Notes under the pieces: model-generated | Database searches by the model: none | What the model was told of the DNA's origin: nothing | The model's input: only the letters and a program-made list of their open reading frames with translations | Assembly: GCA_029932675.1 (NCBI GenBank) | Contig: JAOZPP010000071.1 | Coordinates: 1-18,536, forward strand | DNA from: a bacterium | GTDB taxonomy: Bacteria; SM23-81; DAOVCL01 | DNA: 18,536 bases | Direction of reading: 5' to 3' | Position numbers and translations under genes: made by a program | Part shown: positions 13,949-18,536 of the stretch, piece by piece | How positions within the stretch are numbered: position 1 is the first letter of the stretch | Layout of the letters: each line of letters begins with the position of its first letter

Positions 13949-15052
13949 CTAAAGTAGAAGAAAATCTTTTATCAGATTTCTCCACTGGCGACCATCGATC
14001 TTCTCATCGATGGCATGAATTAATTGACCACCGTCAGCTACCGTGACCCCAATGTCGCTTGCAATCCTTTGGGAAAGCCTATCTATCTCCGCCTCGAGCC
14101 AATCTTTGGCACTGTCCCCCTTCACCAGCTCCTCTAAGCTCTCTCTGAGATCGAACGGCTGCAACTCAAGGACCCAACCTTCCCCATAGGGGTCGGTATT
14201 TAACGAAGAACCATCCTTAGAAAGTTCCTCGTTGATCGCCTTAACTGTCCCATCGATTGGGGAAAGAAGTTGGGCATCTCCCATCTTGCACCTCACTCCC
14301 CAGGCAAATTCTCCCTTCCTCAATTCCCTCCCCGGAAGGAATTCCACTCCCTCTATCTGTCCTAACAGGCGCTGAGCAAAATCGTCCAATCCTACCCGGA
14401 CAGTGTCATCGCTCATTATCCTGACCCAAGTGTGCTTCTTATGAAAATAGAGATGGCTCAGAATTAGGAAGTCCCTCACCTTTATCCGCTTCACTTGAGC
14501 CATACGACCCACAACCTTCGGATGCCCATAGAGGGCATCTTGCATGGCCTGGTCATATTCACAGGTCCCGCATTGGTAGTTATTGGGGCATAACTTATAA
14601 GAGACTTCCCCCATCAAAGTATACCTGCATTTCCGTTCAGACGCAGGTAGCCTTCGTAATCGTTCGATTATGTTGAACATATCTGGGGCTTGGGCGTATT
14701 TCCCGTTTGCATCCATCAAGGACTGGTTGAATTCGCATTCCGCACAGTTATAATCGAGCGTGCAATGCCTCTCCGGGACCACACCTAACTTTGCCCAGAT
14801 ACACAGGGGTTCGGTGCTGAGGTGCTCCCTCTCAGTTACCTTCACTCCTTCCTCTCTGGCCACTTTCATCCTGTTCACCTCCTTAGATTTTTCTCCATCT
14901 CCTTTCGCCACACCTTGGTACTCGGTGCACTGAACGTGCCCTTCGCTCAAACATAAGCTCATCGTACCGGAAAGATCAGAAGGAATTAACTTTCTGATGG
15001 GATATGCTTTACAATACCTCACGACCACTTCCTCCAAAAACGGGCATTTCAT
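13949..15052 (-). CDS. Cysteine-rich protein with C-terminal GcvH/lipoyl-like domain
   Basis: A 367-residue, apparently cytoplasmic protein. The N terminus has Cys3, Cys14, Cys34 and Cys42. Two repeated modules with identical spacing C-x12-C-x5-C-x2-C follow (Cys84/97/103/106 and Cys142/155/161/164), each ending CxxCE(F/Y)(N/D)Q. They look like metal or Fe-S sites (inference). Residues about 195-300 resemble glycine cleavage H protein (HTWVRI, VGLDDFAQRLLGQIEGVEFLP, LLSPIDGTV). The candidate lipoyl-lysine Lys256 sits in RCKMGDAQLLSP, one residue further from the SP turn than in GcvH, so lipoylation is doubtful. ATG at 15052 is preferred, 9 nt after GGAGG; a GTG two codons earlier is too close. 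No glycine cleavage genes are nearby. A sigma-54 promoter precedes it and a terminator follows, so it appears monocistronic. Its function is unknown. Confidence 0.85.
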   Translation of the reverse strand: MKCPFLEEVVVRYCKAYPIRKLIPSDLSGTMSLCLSEGHVQCTEYQGVAKGDGEKSKEVNRMKVAREEGVKVTEREHLSTEPLCIWAKLGVVPERHCTLDYNCAECEFNQSLMDANGKYAQAPDMFNIIERLRRLPASERKCRYTLMGEVSYKLCPNNYQCGTCEYDQAMQDALYGHPKVVGRMAQVKRIKVRDFLILSHLYFHKKHTWVRIMSDDTVRVGLDDFAQRLLGQIEGVEFLPGRELRKGEFAWGVRCKMGDAQLLSPIDGTVKAINEELSKDGSSLNTDPYGEGWVLELQPFDLRESLEELVKGDSAKDWLEAEIDRLSQRIASDIGVTVADGGQLIHAIDEKIDGRQWRNLIKDFLLL

Positions 15053-15080
15053 CTTCACTCACCTCCTTGACCAACTGAAA

Positions 15081-15096
15081 AGCAAACGCCGTGCCA
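15081..15096 (-). promoter_or_regulatory. Sigma-54 (-24/-12) promoter
   Basis: On the minus strand the sequence reads TGGCACGGCGTTTGCT, a complete match to the RpoN consensus TGGCACG-N4-TTGCW. It ends about 28 nt before the ATG of the cysteine-rich GcvH-like gene. An NtrC-type activator gene lies immediately upstream on the same strand. Confidence 0.85.
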
Positions 15097-15185
15097 GCCC
15101 CCCCTTTTCGTAGTTAAATTATTGTTATAACAAGGAGTTAGACGAAAAACGGATTTGGGACGAGCAGCTTCAATGGGGGTGGTAT

Positions 15186-15288
15186 TGCTACATATTTCAG
15201 CAGGGGTAAATAGAGGGTGATGTAATTTGGCGGGATATAAAAGGTTAGGTTATGCAGAAATTTCAGCGGGGCTGCGGAAGAATTCAGC
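15186..15288. promoter_or_regulatory. Candidate enhancer (UAS) sites for the sigma-54 activator
   Basis: Upstream of the sigma-54 promoter there are three imperfect dyads: TGCTACATATTTCAGCA (15186-15202), TGCAGAAATTTCAGC (15253-15267) and GCTG-N10-CAGC (15271-15288). All share a TTCAGC half and lie 90-200 bp from the promoter, a normal distance for activator binding. The last overlaps the end of the regulator gene. The sites differ by a base in spacing, so this is only a suggestion. Confidence 0.3.
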
Positions 15289-16628
15289 GTTTTTCAATAT
15301 GAAACCTCTTTATCTTGCTGGAGAGGGTGTTCCTGTCGATCCCCAATATCTTAGCTGACTTGGATATATTCCAGTTGTTCGATTCCAGGACACGCTGGAT
15401 GTGTTCCCTCTCCACTTCGCGAAGCTGCATACTGGAGCTGGGCCTGAACTTTTCTTCTCTACGAAAAGTCAGAGGGAGGTCTTGGGGGAGGATCATTCTG
15501 CCTTTAGTTATTACCACAGCCCTTTCTATTACGTTCTCTAACTCGCGCACATTGCCGGGCCAATCGTATTTCATCAGGAGAGCGAAGGCCTCCTCTGATA
15601 GCCCATCTATTTCTTTTTTGTTTTCAATGCAGTATTTTTTTAAGAAATGCTGGACAAGGAGAGGTATGTCCTCCTTCCTATCGCGCAAGGGAGGCAGTTG
15701 AATGGAGACCACATTTATCCTGTAGTATAAATCCTCCCTAAACCTTCCTTCTTCCACTAATTTCTTTAACTCCTTGTTGGTGGCAGAGATAATCCTGACA
15801 TCAGTTTTAATTAAGGCTGTCCCCCCTACCCGCCGGGAACTTCTCCAATACTCGCAATAGGTCCACCTGGGTTTTAGGACTTATATCACCAATTTCGTCA
15901 AGGAAAAGGGTCCCCTTATTGGCAAGCTCAAACCTCCCTTTCTTGGTAGAGACTGCACCGGTGAAAGCTCCCCTTTCATGACCAAAGAGTTCACTTTCGA
16001 GGAGATTTTCAGGTAGGGCCGCACAATTCACGGCAACAAAGGGGCCTTCATTCCTCAGGCTGCTATTATGGATTGCGCGGGCAACGAGCTCCTTCCCGGT
16101 ACCGGATTCCCCTTCGATAAGAATCGTAGAATTGCTTTTTGCCACTGTCTTTACCAAGGCAAAAACCTCTTGCATTTTATGGCTTTTCCCAATAATGTCC
16201 TTGAACTGGTATTTCCTCTCCAATTCCTGACGGAGGTATAGATTCTCTTTAACCAAGTCCTGATAGGCAATTATCTTTCTGATGGCTAGTCCTATCTCTT
16301 CCGGATTGAATGGTTTAACAATATAGTCATAAGCGCCTTTCTTCATCGCTTCCACGGCACTATCCACAGTTGCATACGCGGTCATTATAATTACTGGTAT
16401 TTCCTCATTATATCCCTTGACTTTCTCCAACACCTCAATCCCATCCATCCCCGGCATTTTTAAGTCCACTAACAACACGTCCCATCTCTCCTCCCGCACT
16501 CTTTGTAATGCTTGCGCGCCATCTCCCACTGCCTCAACCTCATACCCATCTTCCATTAACCATGCAGAGAGCGAATCGCGCATAACTGCTTCATCATCAA
16601 CTATCAAGATATGTACATCTCCCCTCAT
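15284..16628 (-). pseudogene. NtrC-type sigma-54 response regulator, frameshifted
   Basis: A two-component regulator that should activate sigma-54 RNA polymerase. From the start at 16628 (ATGA overlap with the upstream gene; an upstream in-frame codon at 16670 is less likely) come a receiver domain (Asp11/Asp12, phospho-Asp55), an AAA+ domain with Walker A GESGTGKE, the sigma-54 contact loop GAFTGA and Walker B LFLDEIGD. The frame then runs into a stop at 15807. The rest of the AAA+ domain (RFREDLYYRINV, WPGNVRELENVIERAV) and a Fis-type helix-turn-helix (residues NISKSAKILGIDRNTLSSKI) continue in another frame to 15284. Deleting one C from the CCC at 15835-15837 restores [18 protein letters not shown], although about two residues of the usual LEEGEFRRVGG segment also seem missing. 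Both halves look well conserved, so an assembly error or very recent mutation is likely. Confidence 0.85.
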
Positions 16629-17185
16629 TCTGTCACCTTTGGTTTCTTCTCTGACAATAGTATTGAACAACTATCACAGAATTTATCGCTCTTTGTATCT
16701 ATGTTTTTAACGCTATTTGAAAAGTACATCACACATTTTGGGTCTAAACAATGGGTCAACCCGAATGTATGGCCCAGCTCATGTAAGGCCTCCTTAACCG
16801 CTCTCTTTAACAAAAGTGGAGGATTTGGAGGCAATCCATAGTACTCTTGATGCAAACGGCGTAATGAAATTAGGGCCGCCTTACCACCTAATTGGGCTTC
16901 ACCAAAGACAAAGGTCAAAATGGGTGTACACAGATCGAGATCGACTATTCCCAGTATTTTGATTAAATCCTCTGAAACTGGATGTGCTTGCGCTTTATTC
17001 AATATCTCTCTCAAGATTTTGGCTGAGGAATACTGGCCTCGTTTGGGCTCAAAGGCGTAGGAAGGCTCCCCTATGCTCTCCATAATTTTACATCGGTAGT
17101 TGAGTTTTAAGGGTATCTCCTCTGCCACATACTTCAAGGTGGCTGGGTTTACTAACCCGATGGGCAAGATATAGATCCACTTCAC
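16625..17185 (-). CDS. amzA: Archaemetzincin-family zinc metalloprotease
   Basis: A 186-residue protein of the archaemetzincin (archaelysin) family, zinc-dependent peptidases common in archaea and scattered in bacteria. The diagnostic motif is complete: [12 protein letters not shown] (135-146) supplies zinc ligands His135, His139 and His145 and catalytic Glu136. It is followed by Cys151, Met153 (the Met-turn) and the CxxC pair Cys170/Cys173 that, with Cys146 and Cys151, forms the family's structural second zinc site. There is no signal peptide, so it should be cytoplasmic. The start is GTG at 17185, 35 nt after the kinase stop with only a weak ribosome site. Its stop overlaps the response-regulator start as ATGA, implying translational coupling. 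A protease between a sensor kinase and its regulator is unusual. The substrate is unknown. Confidence 0.9.
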   Translation of the reverse strand: MKWIYILPIGLVNPATLKYVAEEIPLKLNYRCKIMESIGEPSYAFEPKRGQYSSAKILREILNKAQAHPVSEDLIKILGIVDLDLCTPILTFVFGEAQLGGKAALISLRRLHQEYYGLPPNPPLLLKRAVKEALHELGHTFGLTHCLDPKCVMYFSNSVKNIDTKSDKFCDSCSILLSEKKPKVTE

Positions 17186-17220
17186 AATATTATTCCCGCT
17201 GGCGGGTTAGCTACAACTGC

Positions 17221-18375
17221 TCAAACAGTAGGGATCTTGATGGTAAAAGTGGTGCCCTTCCCCACTTCGCTTTTTATATAGATCTGGCCGCGGTGATCCT
17301 TAATTATCCCTTGGACTATAGAAAGGCCTAAACCAAGGCAGGTATCCCCTCTTTTACACTTTGTGGTGAAGAAGGGATCGAAAACCTTGGGAATATCTTC
17401 TTCAGGGATACCGCATCCCGTATCTGAGACATCTATCCTCACAAAACCTTCCCTCCCAGGTTCTCCTTCTAATGCCGTTTTTATCTCCAGCCTCCCCCCT
17501 TTGGGCATGGCTTGAATAGCATTCATTATGAGGTTCATAAATACCTGTTGAAGTTGTCCGAAGTCGCCCATTACCTCTGGAAGCGCTGGCTTAAGCTCCC
17601 TCCTCACCTCCACATTGCCAATTTTGAGTTGATCATTTAGGAGGACCAGACTGTGTTCTATTACCTCATTGATATGGATGGGCCTAATATCGGGCTCGGC
17701 CCGTCTGGAGAAATCCAATAAATTTTTTGTTGTCCTCCCGACACGCTTGGTCTCCTTTTCCATTATGAGGAGATATTTCTTAAAGTCTTCAACCACAGAA
17801 GGGAGATCCCCCTTCTCTAACTTCCTCAAAAGCAGTTTGATATAGGTCAGAATTCCGTTGATCGGGTTGTTTATCTCATGTGCTACTCCGGCGGCGATCT
17901 GTCCCATCATAGTGAGTTTATCCGTATGGATGAGTTGATTCTGCAAATTCTTTAGTCCGCTGATATCTCGGAAAATTTCTACCATTCCCACTATCTTAGC
18001 TTCATGGTCTTTCAAGGGGAAAGCAGTAATATTGACAGGAATGGGTTTGCTGGCTTTACAATGGAATTGAAGTTCTATATCGCATACTGATGTTCTCTTC
18101 TTAAGTATCTCCTTAAAGCAACAACGCTGCTCACATAGCGGACTCCTAAATACTTCCTGACAGACCCTCCCCACCACCTCAGAGGCACTATACCCAGTTA
18201 TCTTTTCTGCTGCTTTGTAGAAGAGAGTTATTCGTTTCTGACGATCAACTATAAAGACTCCTCCCTGCATATTGTAGAGGAGACCCTCTATGAAACTCCT
18301 CATCGTGAAGGGGTCTAAACCCACTGCTGGTTTTTCGAGCCTTTCTATTTGCGGGACTTCTTTCACCTTTGCCAT
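17221..18375 (-). CDS. Cytosolic PAS-domain sensor histidine kinase (NtrB-like)
   Basis: A 384-residue sensor kinase with no membrane segment or signal peptide, so it should sense an intracellular signal. A PAS domain (about 25-140) is followed by HisKA with the phospho-accepting His166 in AHEINNP, and an HATPase_c domain with N box NLIMNAIQAM (281-290), G1 DTGCGIP (318-324), F box FDPFFTTK (332-339) and G2 GLGLS (348-352). The PAS domain carries a cysteine cluster (Cys72, 81, 85, 86, 98, 106), and two further cysteines (340, 346) flank the ATP lid, which suggests redox or metal sensing (inference). The ATG start follows AGGGGTAA. It is the first gene of a unit with the archaemetzincin and the sigma-54 response regulator, its presumed phosphorylation partner. 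The signal is unknown. Confidence 0.93.
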   Translation of the reverse strand: MAKVKEVPQIERLEKPAVGLDPFTMRSFIEGLLYNMQGGVFIVDRQKRITLFYKAAEKITGYSASEVVGRVCQEVFRSPLCEQRCCFKEILKKRTSVCDIELQFHCKASKPIPVNITAFPLKDHEAKIVGMVEIFRDISGLKNLQNQLIHTDKLTMMGQIAAGVAHEINNPINGILTYIKLLLRKLEKGDLPSVVEDFKKYLLIMEKETKRVGRTTKNLLDFSRRAEPDIRPIHINEVIEHSLVLLNDQLKIGNVEVRRELKPALPEVMGDFGQLQQVFMNLIMNAIQAMPKGGRLEIKTALEGEPGREGFVRIDVSDTGCGIPEEDIPKVFDPFFTTKCKRGDTCLGLGLSIVQGIIKDHRGQIYIKSEVGKGTTFTIKIPTV

Positions 18376-18434
18376 CTTGATTACCCCTTTTTGTAATGGC
18401 CTATCTATTTCCTCATTTAAATCTGTGAATTACA

Positions 18435-18463
18435 AATTTACTATATTATTTTGGAAATTTCAA
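18435..18463 (-). promoter_or_regulatory. Putative sigma-70-type promoter of the histidine kinase operon
   Basis: Read on the minus strand, TTGAAA (18463-18458) is separated by 17 nt from TAAATT (18440-18435), about 60 nt upstream of the kinase start. The surroundings are very AT-rich. The same -10 hexamer and the same spacing recur in front of two other transcription units in this window, which supports the reading. It was identified by eye only. Confidence 0.5.
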
Positions 18464-18536
18464 GTCATTTTTCGTTTATAACTGGCTGATGACCCCACAT
18501 GGTAACCACCCTGGATAGATTCTCTCTCTTTCATCC

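Noticed and set aside
13949-15052. Glycine cleavage H protein as the main function
   Set aside because: The lipoyl-like domain is only the C-terminal third, its lysine context is altered, and no gcvT or gcvP gene is adjacent.
15784-15837. Programmed frameshift or selenocysteine in the response regulator
   Set aside because: The break is a frame change, not a single in-frame TGA, and no slippery heptamer with a downstream structure is evident.

Overview
The window looks like a chromosome segment of an anaerobic, selenocysteine-using bacterium of the Desulfobacterota/Nitrospirota kind. This is an inference: it rests on a sigma-54 two-component system with a cysteine-rich PAS kinase, a GcvH-like cysteine-rich protein, an archaemetzincin, a CcdA/DsbD-type membrane protein, and two genes that are readable only if UGA is decoded as selenocysteine. 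No ribosomal or other marker gene is present to fix the taxon. Every supported gene lies on the minus strand, so transcription runs from high to low coordinates. I see no RNA genes of known class, insertion sequences, CRISPR arrays or integrases.

Region 1 (18.5 to 13.9 kb), signalling. A cytosolic PAS histidine kinase is followed by an archaemetzincin-type zinc protease and an NtrC-type sigma-54 response regulator. The regulator start overlaps the protease stop (ATGA), and the regulator gene carries a frameshift at about 15835. Just downstream is a textbook -24/-12 sigma-54 promoter in front of a gene with two repeated four-cysteine modules fused to a GcvH/lipoyl-like domain. That gene is the obvious local target and ends in a strong terminator.

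Region 2 (13.7 to 9.0 kb), selenium/thiol redox. Two paralogous exported proteins of the UshA-like metallophosphatase family are each interrupted by an in-frame TGA at the same alignment position. Each TGA is followed, 28 to 31 nt later, by a GC-rich hairpin with the same GGC loop and a compensatory base-pair change, as expected for bacterial SECIS elements. The first gene stands alone behind its own promoter and terminator. The second is translationally coupled to an ArsR-family regulator that has a palindromic operator, and is followed by a membrane protein with two thioredoxin-like domains and a CcdA-like electron-transfer domain. A possible tiny lipoprotein gene and a weak terminator close the unit.

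Region 3 (9.0 to 8.0 kb). A strong promoter and a strong terminator about 110 nt apart suggest a short transcript or an attenuated leader. It lies before a DUF92-family membrane protein.

Region 4 (8.0 kb to the left edge), an apparent peptide (RiPP-like) biosynthetic cluster that I do not recognise as any named class. Two very small genes with near-identical ribosome sites encode 32- and 34-residue peptides sharing MAMWCNKG at the N terminus, a proline-rich middle and an acidic DPDG-containing tail. Each is followed by a long hairpin. Then come, tightly packed or overlapping: a nucleotidyltransferase-fold protein with intact motifs, a degenerate paralogue, a PqqD-radical SAM-SPASM protein, a thymidylate-kinase-like protein, a degenerate ATP-grasp protein, an intact ATP-grasp protein, a third nucleotidyltransferase-fold paralogue and an HlyD-type membrane fusion protein. 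The inferred logic is precursor peptides, recognition and radical modification, ATP-dependent ligation and/or phosphoryl or nucleotidyl transfer, then export. The cluster probably continues past position 1.
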